This document shows, piece by piece, positions 45,432-54,494 of a stretch of DNA of 64,000 nucleotides. The notes below the pieces were generated by a model. The model was given only the letters and a program-made list of their open reading frames with translations. It ran no database searches and was not told where the DNA came from. This DNA comes from an uncultured Rikenellaceae bacterium (GTDB lineage Bacteria; Bacteroidota; Bacteroidia; Bacteroidales; Rikenellaceae). The stretch lies in contig CAJTLO010000007.1 in the NCBI GenBank assembly GCA_910577285.1, positions 29,768 through 93,767 of the forward strand. Reading direction: 5' to 3'. A program made the position numbers and the translations under genes. Position 1 is the stretch's first letter. Each line of letters opens with the position of its first letter.

Positions 45432-45917
45432 TTAATTCTGAACAATTCCATACTTTGTAAGCGCCTGCCGGAAGCGCTCTATATCTGCCGTAACGCGCTC
45501 TGCATCTACTCCGGCGGGCAGATAGACCACAAAATCCACGTCACCAAACCGTTCCCGCACCTCTCCCTCGAGCGGGACATCCGCCGCCGGTGCCCCCTCC
45601 GCCTCAAGAGCAAGGTCAAGCCGCTGTGCGTCGCCCTCCGCCTCCAAACACACCCCGAGCCCGCCATCCTGGTACGTTTCGATACGAATCGCGACAGGCT
45701 GGCCGTACTTCGTGCGCAAATACCCTTCGAGGATCCGCATTTGCGCAGTCACATTCACAATCCTGCGCGTGTCGGCCCGCCAACGCTCGAAGTCGGCGAA
45801 GAGTCCCGCCAGAGGCGTGGTAAGTCCCCGCAGCCACCACAGGCGGCCGGGCTGGCGCTTGTGGTCAGGAAGGAGTTGCCGGACAAGGTTCCGATAATCG
45901 ATACGAATATTTCTCAT
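45432..45917 (-). CDS. Baseplate-associated tail protein (Mu gp48 / P2 gpI-like position)
   Basis: 161 residues from ATG 45917, which overlaps the upstream stop by one base (TAATG). A longer frame to 45953 is not needed. The N-terminal half is basic and Trp-rich (RQPGRLWWLRGLTTPLAG) and the C-terminal half acidic. Its place between the baseplate J-like protein and the tail fibre is where Mu gp48 and P2 gpI lie. Family assignment comes mainly from position. Confidence 0.65.
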   Translation of the reverse strand: MRNIRIDYRNLVRQLLPDHKRQPGRLWWLRGLTTPLAGLFADFERWRADTRRIVNVTAQMRILEGYLRTKYGQPVAIRIETYQDGGLGVCLEAEGDAQRLDLALEAEGAPAADVPLEGEVRERFGDVDFVVYLPAGVDAERVTADIERFRQALTKYGIVQN

Positions 45918-46714
45918 TATGCGCGTTTTGAGGATGTGAATGTGAGCACGCAATCGTTCGAGTAGTCGAAATACCCGGCTTCCAGCTCTTCCGCGACGCC
46001 GACCGGTTGATAATCGGCCATGCTCGTACCCTTTCGCTCGATAGTCTTCAAATCGACCGTCACCACGCCGTCTACGGCCATGATTGCCGCAATAAATTTC
46101 TGACGATAAAACCGCGCATCGAAATCCCGACCTGTGCGGAAGGCATCCAGAGCGGCCGTAACGCGCTCCCGGACCGTGGTGAGCGGAACTACCGGATCGT
46201 AAAAAACCTCCATCGTATAACGCATTCGGTCGGCAGCGGTCGAAACGGTTGTAATCTGCGCCCCGGCGAATTTGACACTTTCGACATATCCGGTGAAGTT
46301 GCGCAGTTCGTCGGCCGTCAGGGGTACCACCTTACCGCCGTCCATTTTGGCCACTTTGATACTCAGCACCCCCGCCCCTTCGGTGACGGCCACCACGTCG
46401 ATAATACGGGTGGCGGGGTCGTCTTCGGCATAATACAGTTGCGCGGAGTGCTCATCGAATAATAGTTCGTGACCATTCTGAAAGCGCCGGCACTGGTCGG
46501 CATACCACCGGGCCGTGCCCGGCGTGACCTTATCGGCCACCTCCTCCATTTCGACCCGGAAGCGGTCGAGCAGCACCTCGAAAAGATGGATGGCGGAAGC
46601 CACTACCCGCGTCCACAGCCGCCACTCGGCCACCCCGGAGGGGGAGAGGTCGGGCCGTTCTGCCAGCAGGCCGTCGATCATCGCCTGTTGTATGTCGTTC
46701 GTCGTGCGTGCCAT
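45917..46714 (-). CDS. Baseplate J-like protein (Mu gp47-like)
   Basis: 265 residues. It has the order expected for baseplate wedge proteins: an N-terminal helical part (AEWRLWTRVVASAIHLFEVLLDRF), a beta-rich middle with GTARWYADQCRRFQNGHELL and the phrase KVAKMDGGKVVPLTADEL, and a C-terminal part near VVTVDLKTIERKG. Baseplate J proteins join the central hub to the fibres. It is shorter than Mu gp47. It is followed by the gp48-like gene with a one-base overlap. Confidence 0.75.
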   Translation of the reverse strand: MARTTNDIQQAMIDGLLAERPDLSPSGVAEWRLWTRVVASAIHLFEVLLDRFRVEMEEVADKVTPGTARWYADQCRRFQNGHELLFDEHSAQLYYAEDDPATRIIDVVAVTEGAGVLSIKVAKMDGGKVVPLTADELRNFTGYVESVKFAGAQITTVSTAADRMRYTMEVFYDPVVPLTTVRERVTAALDAFRTGRDFDARFYRQKFIAAIMAVDGVVTVDLKTIERKGTSMADYQPVGVAEELEAGYFDYSNDCVLTFTSSKRA

Positions 46715-46724
46715 GCCTTGTATA

Positions 46725-47021
46725 TTATATATTGAAAGTGTTTATTTCACGACTGCGAAGCTGGCGGGCCACCTCCTGCCTGAGTAGACTGCTGCCCGTA
46801 TCGATGGTCACCGTCAGCCCCGGCGCCAGCGCCACGTCCGGAAAAAAGCTATCATCCGCGAGGTAGTCTATCCCCAAAGCCGCGAGGGCCGCCGGATCGT
46901 TACGTAGGTCGGGGTTCAGGGCGAGCAGTTCCCCCACCGCGTCGGTGGTACCGTAATATTTCACAGCAACGTCGTAAATCGTTTGATTCGCCGTCGCCCT
47001 AATCGTGTTTGTAGCCGCCAT
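46725..47021 (-). CDS. LysM-type tail protein (P2 gpX-like)
   Basis: 98 residues. The N-terminal half is LysM-like (ANQTIYDVAVKYYGTTDAVGELLALNPDL), as in phage tail protein X. The C-terminal half contains Pro/Gly loops (PDVALAPGLTVTIDTGSS). These proteins bind the tail hub or peptidoglycan. It overlaps the upstream baseplate gene by 23 bases. Confidence 0.7.
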   Translation of the reverse strand: MAATNTIRATANQTIYDVAVKYYGTTDAVGELLALNPDLRNDPAALAALGIDYLADDSFFPDVALAPGLTVTIDTGSSLLRQEVARQLRSREINTFNI

Positions 47022-47307
47022 CGATCACCAAATTACCGTTATTATCAAATGCTACGCGGGTAACGGTGATTCCGTCCACCTCCATGTTCCTGCGCACGTC
47101 GCGCAGGAAGAGCCCCGCATCGTCTTGTACGTACCCCGCAGCGTCCACGCCGAGGGTGGGCGCTTGGTGAAAGTCACCCGGCGCAGCGAGCAGGATATCC
47201 CGTTTATGCTGGCCGGTGGCGCGCTCGGTATATGCCGCCGACAGGTCGCCGCCCGTAAGGTCTATATCGCCAGAATCAGTCAATAGTATATCACGCATCC
47301 CTATCAA
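46999..47307 (-). CDS. Baseplate protein (Mu gp46 / gpW-like)
   Basis: 102 residues. It begins MRDILLTDSGDIDLTGGDL, a pattern common in gp46-type baseplate proteins, followed by ERATGQHKRDILLAAPGDF and a beta-rich end. Location between the spike/hub genes and baseplate J supports this. It overlaps both neighbours (4 and 23 bases). Confidence 0.65.
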   Translation of the reverse strand: MIGMRDILLTDSGDIDLTGGDLSAAYTERATGQHKRDILLAAPGDFHQAPTLGVDAAGYVQDDAGLFLRDVRRNMEVDGITVTRVAFDNNGNLVIDGGYKHD

Positions 47308-47528
47308 TTTATTTCACAACCGAAAACCCCCGTTACCGGCCCGCCGGTAGGTGGAGCCGTCAGTCCGGACGTATAAACGATGGTTACCGAACGAATAGCC
47401 GCTATGACCGCATCGGCCAACCGATCCGCCACCTTGTCGAGAGCAGCCTCCCGGTCCTGCTCCTGGTCCATCACTTCCGCGAAGGCCGCCCGGACCGCCG
47501 TCTTGATCGTCATTTTTTCCAAAGCCAT
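47304..47528 (-). CDS. Small phage protein, function unknown
   Basis: 74 residues with one amphipathic helix (AAFAEVMDQEQDREAALDKVADRLADAVIAAIRS) and a short Pro/Gly-rich end. It lies between the spike and gp46-like genes with a 4-base overlap. No family recognised. Confidence 0.6.
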   Translation of the reverse strand: MALEKMTIKTAVRAAFAEVMDQEQDREAALDKVADRLADAVIAAIRSVTIVYTSGLTAPPTGGPVTGVFGCEIN

Positions 47529-47533
47529 ACAAT

Positions 47534-48037
47534 CTACCTTAAATAGTTCTTCAAGTCCTCTTTAATAGCCTTGAAATCGGCCATATTTACCGGCGTTCCG
47601 GAAGGTCCTACGCCGGTCGTTACGGTCAGCGCACATAATGCGTCGAGGAGCCTCTCCAGCGTGGAAAGCAGGCCGCTTGCACCACACTCCACCACAAACC
47701 CTTCACGAGTGACGGCAAGAGTGCTGTCGCCGATGCGCAGATGCGCCGCGTCCACTTCCGAAAACATAGCCACATACAGTTCGTTACTGCCACCCAGGCG
47801 AGACACCAGAACCACGCTACCCACTTCGGGCAGCAGGTAGGCCCCCTTCCCCTCCGGGTCATCGAGAGTTGCCGCGCGCAGGAGTACCTCCTCATACGTT
47901 ACCCCGGCAGCCTCGACCGTACACGTACAACGTTCGCCGTCAACCTCCCTCACCGTGGCCGGGAAGGTTTCCCCGCCCGGAGGTGTTCCCATGGCCGACA
48001 GACGCCGCCGCAGTTCCCAAATATCCGCCGCACTCAT
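47534..48037 (-). CDS. Baseplate spike / assembly protein (Mu gp45, P2 gpV-like)
   Basis: 167 residues. After a short helix, an OB-like fold is suggested by TFPATVREVDGERCTCTVEAAG and EVGSVVLVSRLGGSNELYVAMF. A short beta-repeat end follows (LRIGDSTLAVTREGFVVE), as in membrane-piercing spikes, and a helical tail ends it. It overlaps the hub gene by 4 bases (ATGA), consistent with coupled translation. Spike proteins pierce the outer membrane during infection. Confidence 0.72.
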   Translation of the reverse strand: MSAADIWELRRRLSAMGTPPGGETFPATVREVDGERCTCTVEAAGVTYEEVLLRAATLDDPEGKGAYLLPEVGSVVLVSRLGGSNELYVAMFSEVDAAHLRIGDSTLAVTREGFVVECGASGLLSTLERLLDALCALTVTTGVGPSGTPVNMADFKAIKEDLKNYLR

Positions 48038-48987
48038 ACCGCCGTCCCTATTTCTACGGTCCGCCGCCCTCCGCCGGTGCCGAAAGTGGTCGTTACCGCC
48101 GTTATGTAATAAGTTCCGGACCGGTCCTTATAGACCGGATCCACCAGGTGCGCCACCATACCGGGCGCGGCATACGGTTCGAGAAAGGTTGTGATACACC
48201 CATCGTAGCCGTCCGCCGTTTCCCGCTCCAACTCATTCTGCGCAAGCACGGCCAATTCTTGTATGTCCCGCACGTCGTAAAAATAGAGCGTGCGTGCCTG
48301 GCCGCCCTCCGTACCCTTCTTAGCCTCCACCTGCGTCCCGTCCTTTTTGAAACAAACCGCCTTTATCTGAACCTTCAAATCCTTCTTATTCAGGTACTGC
48401 AATTTGTCGTCATGGATGACGTTATAACGTAACTCGTAATTTACCGCGTCGCCGACCACCTTCTCCGGGCGGCAAGCGTATACCCTCCCGGCCAAGTCGA
48501 AAAACACCGAAAGTCCGTATTTCTTGGTCAGGTTGGCAAGGACGGAGGATACCGGCTTATCGGGTACTGCGTAGTTTGCCAGCGTCAGCCCTTCGGCATA
48601 GCCGACCTCCAGACCACATTTTGCGAGCAGGGCGGCGAGAGTGGTCGTGCCGCTACTGGTAACATTACGGCGGCGGCACTGCCAAAACTCATCCTCGCAA
48701 AGGATTTCCAGCGGCGTACATAGATTGAGAGCTTTGACGTAACCGCGGAACTCCAGCCGGTTACGACCATTGTAACCGAGGTATATCTCCACGCGGTCGC
48801 CTACCGCAACCGCTTGAGCGGTTTCCACGCGCGTAGCCGGCAAATCGGCTTGCCGGAGAACCGCCGTAACGGGAACTTTAATAGATGCTGTCGCGCCGAG
48901 GGCGTACACCGAGCGTTTGACGGTCACGCTATGAACCGCCGAAAAACGCTTGTCGCCGATACGTATGTCGCATGTCAATACCCGCAT
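48034..48987 (-). CDS. Baseplate hub protein (Mu gp44 / P2 gpD late control family)
   Basis: 317 residues. Beta-rich N-terminal domain (SVTVKRSVYALGATASIKVP, GDRVEIYLGYNGRN) and a middle segment like LAALLAKCGLEVG match gp27-like hub proteins. A C-terminal loop (DPVYKDRSGTYYITAVTTTFG) is usual in this family. The hub links the tube to the spike. The start is preceded by a 2-base gap from the upstream gene, so they are one transcript. Confidence 0.78.
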   Translation of the reverse strand: MRVLTCDIRIGDKRFSAVHSVTVKRSVYALGATASIKVPVTAVLRQADLPATRVETAQAVAVGDRVEIYLGYNGRNRLEFRGYVKALNLCTPLEILCEDEFWQCRRRNVTSSGTTTLAALLAKCGLEVGYAEGLTLANYAVPDKPVSSVLANLTKKYGLSVFFDLAGRVYACRPEKVVGDAVNYELRYNVIHDDKLQYLNKKDLKVQIKAVCFKKDGTQVEAKKGTEGGQARTLYFYDVRDIQELAVLAQNELERETADGYDGCITTFLEPYAAPGMVAHLVDPVYKDRSGTYYITAVTTTFGTGGGRRTVEIGTAV

Positions 48988-48989
48988 AT

Positions 48990-49628
48990 CTACTCGATGA
49001 CCAACTCCAGCGCAGAATCCGTATGCGCCTTCAATTTCACAATCTGCACATTTTCCGAACCACCCACCGCGGGGTACTCGATTTCCCCAAAAACAAACCG
49101 GTCTTCCTTATCGACCACAATATCCGTCAGCGCGGAAATGATCGTTACGGCCTCCTGAAGGTTCCACAGCGCTTGGAGCTGCCGGACGGCCTCCTCCGGA
49201 TAATTACCGTTCTCGCCCACGAGGGCCGCCGTGATGCGGACTTCGTATTTTCCACCGTTCACCAACTCATTCACCGTTCCGCGCCGGCCGGTAAGGGTCG
49301 TTTCTACAATCTGTTTTTTCGAGGAGATGCTAATGGCCGCGCAGGGTATTTCTATGTCGGTTCCGAGCGCAGACGATACCAAGATCGGCATGAAGTACCA
49401 GCGTCCCAAAGCGTCCTGCCTACGAAGGGGCGTTCCGCCGGCGGTCGTTTCCGGGCGCTGCGGCGCCGGGGGCATGCCGCCATAGAAGCCTTTACCGAGG
49501 GTTCCCGGTTCCTGACCGGCGGCCGGCATACCCGGATAACCGTACCCCCGGCGCCGTACAGCCTCCAGCAATACATTCGTCACGTCGAAGCGGTGCGACA
49601 TACCCGCATAATTATCACGCCTGCCCAT
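48990..49628 (-). CDS. Phage tail protein, DUF6046-like
   Basis: 212 residues. The first third is Gly/Pro-rich and flexible. The rest is beta-rich (YFMPILVSSALGTDIEIPCAAISISSKKQIVETTLTGRRG, broken at 20). It lies between the tape measure and hub genes, where Mu places gp43 and similar baseplate parts. I match it to the DUF6046 family by memory of similar Bacteroides phage proteins. The assignment is tentative. It overlaps the tape measure by 14 bases. Confidence 0.6.
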   Translation of the reverse strand: MGRRDNYAGMSHRFDVTNVLLEAVRRRGYGYPGMPAAGQEPGTLGKGFYGGMPPAPQRPETTAGGTPLRRQDALGRWYFMPILVSSALGTDIEIPCAAISISSKKQIVETTLTGRRGTVNELVNGGKYEVRITAALVGENGNYPEEAVRQLQALWNLQEAVTIISALTDIVVDKEDRFVFGEIEYPAVGGSENVQIVKLKAHTDSALELVIE

Positions 49629-52326
49629 CGGTAACCTCCATCAATGCATCTATCACTACCTGTTTGATCTCCTCGGCCCCCTTGCCGTCGGCCGAAGCAA
49701 TGTTTATAACAATCTGGTCACAAAACTTGTCGGCCACGATTCGCCGGTTATCGTCCTCGTAATCCCGGCTGTCGGCCACGGCAACCGGCATAGCGGTTGC
49801 CGTATCCCCAGTGGCGCCGGATGTCGGGAGCAGCGGCGCGGCACCTACGGCAAGGGATGCGGCCGCGGCCAGTCCCGCCGCACGCACACGTCCCAGGCGG
49901 GCGGCGATAGCGGTGTAGGATGTCGTACCTTTCTCATTCACGGCCACGCTATCCAGGTCGAATACGTTCCGCGATCCGCCGCCACTCTTGCCGCCGGATA
50001 GGGCCGCCATCAATTCCTCATACGTCTTACTGCCCAAAGGATTTACCGGCGCCTGCGTGCCCTTCTCCGCGGCGAGCGGCGTGGGGATGGCGCCCGCTAC
50101 AGGTGCCGGGCCATAAAGCAGATCGATACGTTCGGTGGCTGCGTTATAGTCTATCATGCCGTTGCTCAACTGGCGCAGGCGGCCGGCCACGCCGCGGTGG
50201 ATTGTGAAGGTGAGACCGCGGGCCACCTCGTCCCAAATACCGCCTATGCCATACTTTCCCTGGATATCCGTCGCATCCGCCTGCCAATCCTCGCCGGCCC
50301 TCATTTTGTCGAACATCCGATTGAAATCCCCGGCAAACTGCCGCTTCTGCTCGTCGTCGACGCGCCTCGCCAGCTTATCGAAAACCTTCGTGCGGATCTT
50401 CTCAAGGTCCTCCATCGCCTCGGTCAAGGCTTGGTCGCGGAACTTGTTCAGCAGCTTCCGCTCAAGCTCGTTATTCACTCTGTCGAGCGCGTCGCGCAGG
50501 TCGTCGTTCGTGGCCGTCTCGGTCAGCAGGGCGGGCAGGTAGGTTCCGTACTGAGTATTGATCCGGTCGATAGCGGCGGCCCGTTCGTCGCTCCCTTCCG
50601 CGGCATTGAGCGCCGCGTCGAACTCCGCTTGCGTGGCGTCCCTCGACCGGGCCACCTCCGCGTTAAATGCTGCGAAGGAAGCCGTAGCCCGATCCGTTTT
50701 ACCGGCTAAACTGTAAATGACCCCGGCGAGGGCTCCCACGCCGAGAATCAGCCATCCGATCGGCGACGATACGAAAGCGGAGTTAAGCATCTTGATCGCG
50801 CCGGCGAGGATGGTAGAACCGGCTGCCGCCAATTTATGTACGGCCGTTACGGCGATCACCTTAATTTGGTGGGCCGCCATGACCACTCCCAAGGCCCCCA
50901 GGCCGGCCGTAATGACGCTAATAGCCAGATTTCCCTCGCGCAACTGGTCGAACCACCACCCGCCCGCGTCGGTTACGCCACCGATCACAGCGGCCAGCAC
51001 CGTCAGTACCTTACCCAAAACGGTAACCCCTATTTCGACAATCGGCAGAACGGCGGCACCCGCCTCCGAGAGATGCCCCTTGAAGGAGTTCCACAACTCC
51101 TGTACCCGCTGTACGGAGTTCCGCGAAAGTTCCAACGCCCGCTCCGTAGCGCCGGACGCATCGGCCACCTGCGTAAGCGAGGAGGAGAGTTTGTCGAGAT
51201 CTGCGGACATCACCATGAAGGCGCTCTTGGCCTCTTTATCGGTAATTCCGAGGTTCTCCAGCAGGCCGGCCTTCTTCTCGTTGTTGTCGCCGAAACCGTC
51301 CATTACTGCCCGCAGGTCCTTGAATATGTCGAGGGTGGACCGGATGCGGCCGGCATCATCGAAAACGTTAATACCCGCCTTTTCCATTTTGGAAACCACC
51401 TCGCCGCGCCCCAGCACGGTAAACAGGTTCCCCATCATCGTAGCGGCACGTTCGGCACTCTGGCCCTTACCGGTCATGTATGAAAACACGCCGGCCACCT
51501 CTTTGTAATTATAGCCGAGCGCGTCCGCTCCGGCGATCAGGTCGGGCATATAACGCGCGAAGTCGGAAAACTCGCCGGCGCCTACGCGCTTGGCCTCGAT
51601 GAATGTATCGAGAACCTCCTGAGCGGTGGTCTTCTCCTTGCCCACGATGGAGAGGGTACGCGCCAGGGCGCCGGAAACCACGTTCATATCCGCAAACTGC
51701 GCCTTAGAACCCTTTTGCGCGGCGTCGAGAATCGACAACGAGAGCTCCAGGTCGCCCGTTTGCGAAATGATCTGCTCCAAGGCCGCCGGGGCCATCGTTA
51801 CGTCCGCCTTGTTTGCCGATGTGATGGCTTTTAGTCGCGCCGTAGCCTCGGCAAGGCTCTGTTCGTCCAGTTGGGCAGTGATGTTCACCTTCGCCATACC
51901 CTCGTCGATACTCATGGCGTTCTTAACCCCGAACCCCACGGCCGCGGCTGCGGCCGTGGCGGGATTGATGAACCGACCCAGGCCGCCCGTCAGGTCGCTG
52001 AACAACTGCCGCAGGCCGCCACCGCGGCCGGCATTCTCCAACCGGTTTATTTGGCGCGTAAGGCTGTCGATCTCTCGATTGTACCGGCGCATTTGGTTGA
52101 TGTTGCGCGGGTCGATAACCTCCCGACCGGACCGGAGCATATCCAGCCGTTGACGCAGTACCGACAATGAACCGCCAAGGTCCTTTGCCGCAGCCTGCAC
52201 CGTCCGGCTCTGGGTCGTCAGGCGCGAAAAGGTGCCCAGCGTCCGGTCCGATGCCCCGCTAATTTTCAACAACGGCGCAGAGGCCCGGTCGGCCACACTT
52301 AGCACATATTCAATTTTTCCAGCCAT
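49615..52326 (-). CDS. Tail tape measure protein (TP901 core)
   Basis: 903 residues, the longest phage gene in the window. The N-terminal coiled coil (SVLRQRLDMLRSG to LTRQINRLENAG) is followed by the TP901 core (ITAQLDEQSLAEATARLKAITSANKADVT and KRVGAGEFSDFARYMPDLIAG). Membrane-like helices lie in the second half (VLGKVLTVLAAVIGGVTDAGGWW, SPIGWLILGVGALAGVIYSLAG). Length sets the tail length. It starts 5 bases after the frameshifted chaperone stop. Confidence 0.9.
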   Translation of the reverse strand: MAGKIEYVLSVADRASAPLLKISGASDRTLGTFSRLTTQSRTVQAAAKDLGGSLSVLRQRLDMLRSGREVIDPRNINQMRRYNREIDSLTRQINRLENAGRGGGLRQLFSDLTGGLGRFINPATAAAAAVGFGVKNAMSIDEGMAKVNITAQLDEQSLAEATARLKAITSANKADVTMAPAALEQIISQTGDLELSLSILDAAQKGSKAQFADMNVVSGALARTLSIVGKEKTTAQEVLDTFIEAKRVGAGEFSDFARYMPDLIAGADALGYNYKEVAGVFSYMTGKGQSAERAATMMGNLFTVLGRGEVVSKMEKAGINVFDDAGRIRSTLDIFKDLRAVMDGFGDNNEKKAGLLENLGITDKEAKSAFMVMSADLDKLSSSLTQVADASGATERALELSRNSVQRVQELWNSFKGHLSEAGAAVLPIVEIGVTVLGKVLTVLAAVIGGVTDAGGWWFDQLREGNLAISVITAGLGALGVVMAAHQIKVIAVTAVHKLAAAGSTILAGAIKMLNSAFVSSPIGWLILGVGALAGVIYSLAGKTDRATASFAAFNAEVARSRDATQAEFDAALNAAEGSDERAAAIDRINTQYGTYLPALLTETATNDDLRDALDRVNNELERKLLNKFRDQALTEAMEDLEKIRTKVFDKLARRVDDEQKRQFAGDFNRMFDKMRAGEDWQADATDIQGKYGIGGIWDEVARGLTFTIHRGVAGRLRQLSNGMIDYNAATERIDLLYGPAPVAGAIPTPLAAEKGTQAPVNPLGSKTYEELMAALSGGKSGGGSRNVFDLDSVAVNEKGTTSYTAIAARLGRVRAAGLAAAASLAVGAAPLLPTSGATGDTATAMPVAVADSRDYEDDNRRIVADKFCDQIVINIASADGKGAEEIKQVVIDALMEVTDGQA

Positions 52327-52330
52327 CTAC

Positions 52331-52842
52331 CTATCCGGCAATCATTTTAGCGATTCTCTCGGCCAGGCGTCCCTCCGCCCAAGCAGCCATTTTTACATGA
52401 AAACACCACTCTTTGTCATTGAGCGTATCGGGGTCGAGGTGGAGAACCGACCGAATCAACGCACTGCCTGCGTGCAGCCATCCGCGCGTATCCTCCAGCC
52501 CAGACCCCTCTAAGCCTTTTTTAAGGAAACTTCCACAATTTCCACGATCGAATCGACCTGCGCGGCCAGGCTCAGAAAGTATTTATCCGCCTCGACAAGC
52601 TCCCGGTCGCCGCCCAGCCAGCAATTACGGATAACAATTTCTTTCTGCTTAAACCCGTCCGCACCGCCGATTACGGCCGCGGCGGCAATGGTCTGACGAT
52701 CAGGTCTGCGCAGGTAGGCACGTTTGCCGTCGGCCTCGACGATGAATACATCGCCGTACTTCTTCTTCCACCCCTCGATCATTGCGGGGGTGATGTCCGC
52801 CCCCGCAGGGGCGGAAGTCATCGTGTTATTATCCATTTTCAA
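52331..52842 (-). CDS. Tail assembly chaperone, long form made by -1 frameshift
   Basis: The zero-frame part (52842-52516) shifts -1 at A AAA AAG and continues to TAG 52331-52333. The total is about 170 residues. The 61-residue extension contains a regular helical region (DPDTLNDKEWCFHVKMAAW, then AEGRLAERIAKMIAG) and has no start codon of its own. This is the lambda G/G-T and Mu gp41-type arrangement: two proteins from one start needed to assemble the tail around the tape measure. The extension ends 4 bases before the tape measure ATG. Confidence 0.8.
52510..52842 (-). CDS. Tail assembly chaperone, short form
   Basis: 110 residues. It is helical (ITPAMIEGWKKKYGDVFIVEADG, then GFKQKEIVIRNCWLGG) and ends with SLKKA and TAG. 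It is the zero-frame product of the frameshift gene. Met at 52836 is an alternative start. It lies between the tube and tape measure genes, as in lambda, P2 and Mu. Confidence 0.82.
   Translation of the reverse strand: MKMDNNTMTSAPAGADITPAMIEGWKKKYGDVFIVEADGKRAYLRRPDRQTIAAAAVIGGADGFKQKEIVIRNCWLGGDRELVEADKYFLSLAAQVDSIVEIVEVSLKKA
52516..52522 (-). promoter_or_regulatory. Programmed -1 frameshift slippery site (A AAA AAG)
   Basis: In the zero frame the codons are TTA AAA AAG GCT TAG, so the heptamer is in phase for simultaneous slippage. The zero-frame stop follows one codon later. A, AAA, AAG is the same heptamer as the dnaX site of E. coli. Confidence 0.8.
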
Positions 52843-52884
52843 TGGTTATTAGTTGGTAATTCAATATTGTTTCAAGGCGTGGCT

Positions 52885-53313
52885 TTAGATGTCGAAGTCG
52901 ACATCCAACGCGATAAACGGCAAGGCGTGTTCGCTATACAGGTCGCCGCTCTTCATGCCCTTGCCGGCGTCCTTGATCGAGGCCTGGTAAATCCGATCGG
53001 TTACTACCGTGCCGTTTTCGTCGCCATAGGTTACGACTATGTCAAAATCCACGTCCAGGATATCCTTATAGCCCTTTTCGCGAGCCGTCCGGTTCAGTGC
53101 GTCGAGCTCGCTTTGCAGGATGGTGAGCGTTCCTTCGTAGGACCGCTCTCCGTGCTGGATGCCACGGGGGAGGTTCCCCGCGCCCCGGACATAGTCCTTG
53201 TTTTTGGCCGGCTTGTAGTCGATACCCCGCAGCCCGGCGATGCGCTGGCCGAAGATGTAGACGTTGATGTCGCCGTAGGCATACTCTCTCCGATTTATAA
53301 CAGTTCTGCTCAT
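52885..53313 (-). CDS. Phage tail tube protein
   Basis: 142 residues. Start MSRTVINRREYAYGDINVYIFGQ leads to a beta-rich body with LRGIDYKPAKNKDYVRGAGN and a last strand IALDVDFDI. Length, content and its position right after the sheath gene fit the tube (Mu gpM-type) protein. The gap to the sheath gene is 1 base. Tube subunits form the inner channel through which DNA passes. Confidence 0.8.
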   Translation of the reverse strand: MSRTVINRREYAYGDINVYIFGQRIAGLRGIDYKPAKNKDYVRGAGNLPRGIQHGERSYEGTLTILQSELDALNRTAREKGYKDILDVDFDIVVTYGDENGTVVTDRIYQASIKDAGKGMKSGDLYSEHALPFIALDVDFDI

Positions 53314-53314
53314 C

Positions 53315-54490
53315 TTATGCGGTTTTAGGGTTTGAATACTCCAGTATTACGTCGAACGTGTCGACCACTCCGCGCGGAGTGATACGGCACACGACACGTA
53401 TATGCTCACCGCCCAAGATGTTCTGCCCGGCGGGAAGGGTGGCCACGAAAGCGGAAATCTCATCGGTCATCTGCTGGAGTACCGCATTTTCGATCATACC
53501 TTCGTAGCTGGCACGCTGCCCGGCGGATAGGTCACCGTCATCGCCCGTTTCCACGTTGTCAAGAACCTCGGCAATCAACGTATCGTAAACGATGATCCGC
53601 GCCTTATCCACTACCCGCCCATAACGCAGCTGCGCGTAATCGTCCGTAACGGGTGCCGCCGTCGGGTCGCCATTCAGGTAGGCACCGTTCTTGCGCGGAT
53701 AGGCGATCGGAATGATATACCCCGCGTCATGCAGGCTGTCGGTAAGTCCGGCCGCATCGGTGTAGCTTCGACCGTCGGTGAGGTACATCTGCGAGGCAAT
53801 CGATCCGGACCTCACCCGCCCGATAGACTGGTGCACCGCCAGCGAGGCCGCCCGGCCCAGGATGCGTCCGATGGCCGCTGTATGGGTCGCCACGTCGTCC
53901 GACGCCAGTACCAGACATACCCCGTTATAAGATGCCTCCCGCGGTTTGAAAAGGTTTTCCGCCTCCGCGTCGAAGGCCGGCGCCGGCATCAAAACGCGAA
54001 AGGGATTCACCTGCCCGGTCGCATAACTCTCGATGACGGCCTGCACTTTCTCGGCGGCCGTGATTGCGTCCCCGTCGATGCCCTGCGAAGTGTCCGCCGT
54101 ATAGTCGGCCGGCGGCAGTTTGTTTACGCCAACCAGCCGCACGCGACCGCCGCTGGCATCGATAAGTTTGCGAAGCGGAGAACCGGCCACACTGTCGCAC
54201 ATCTGCGCGAGGGTGGTCGCCTCGGCCACTACCAGCAGGTGCAGCTCCGAACCATCCCCGGCCTGTTCATAAAAGGCGGTCACCTCTTTGTAAACGAGCG
54301 GGTTATTGTCAGCCGTTACGCCGAGCGTTACCAGGTCGGCCGTCCCGGAGAGTTGGTAGTGCTTGTTCAGTTCCAATTTACCGGCAACCGCCACACCCGT
54401 GAGTACCATACCCGCCACACCGTCGGCCGTTGCCGCACTGCGGCCCATATTGCCGTTTCCAAGCGAAATATTTACGTTCGGTCTTGCCAT
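53315..54490 (-). CDS. Tail sheath protein (DUF2586-like)
   Basis: 391 residues from ATG 54490 (MARPNVNISLGNGNMG). The longer frame to 54532 overlaps the upstream gene. It includes VTAFYEQAGDGSELHLLVV, GVCLVLASDDVATHTAAIGRILGR, the phrase YIIPIAYPRKNGAYLNGD, and a C-terminal strand region (VVCRITPRGVVDTFDVILEY). This fits the contractile-tail sheath of Mu-like phages in Bacteroidetes. The presence of a sheath predicts a myovirus. Confidence 0.85.
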   Translation of the reverse strand: MARPNVNISLGNGNMGRSAATADGVAGMVLTGVAVAGKLELNKHYQLSGTADLVTLGVTADNNPLVYKEVTAFYEQAGDGSELHLLVVAEATTLAQMCDSVAGSPLRKLIDASGGRVRLVGVNKLPPADYTADTSQGIDGDAITAAEKVQAVIESYATGQVNPFRVLMPAPAFDAEAENLFKPREASYNGVCLVLASDDVATHTAAIGRILGRAASLAVHQSIGRVRSGSIASQMYLTDGRSYTDAAGLTDSLHDAGYIIPIAYPRKNGAYLNGDPTAAPVTDDYAQLRYGRVVDKARIIVYDTLIAEVLDNVETGDDGDLSAGQRASYEGMIENAVLQQMTDEISAFVATLPAGQNILGGEHIRVVCRITPRGVVDTFDVILEYSNPKTA

Positions 54491-54494
54491 AGCT

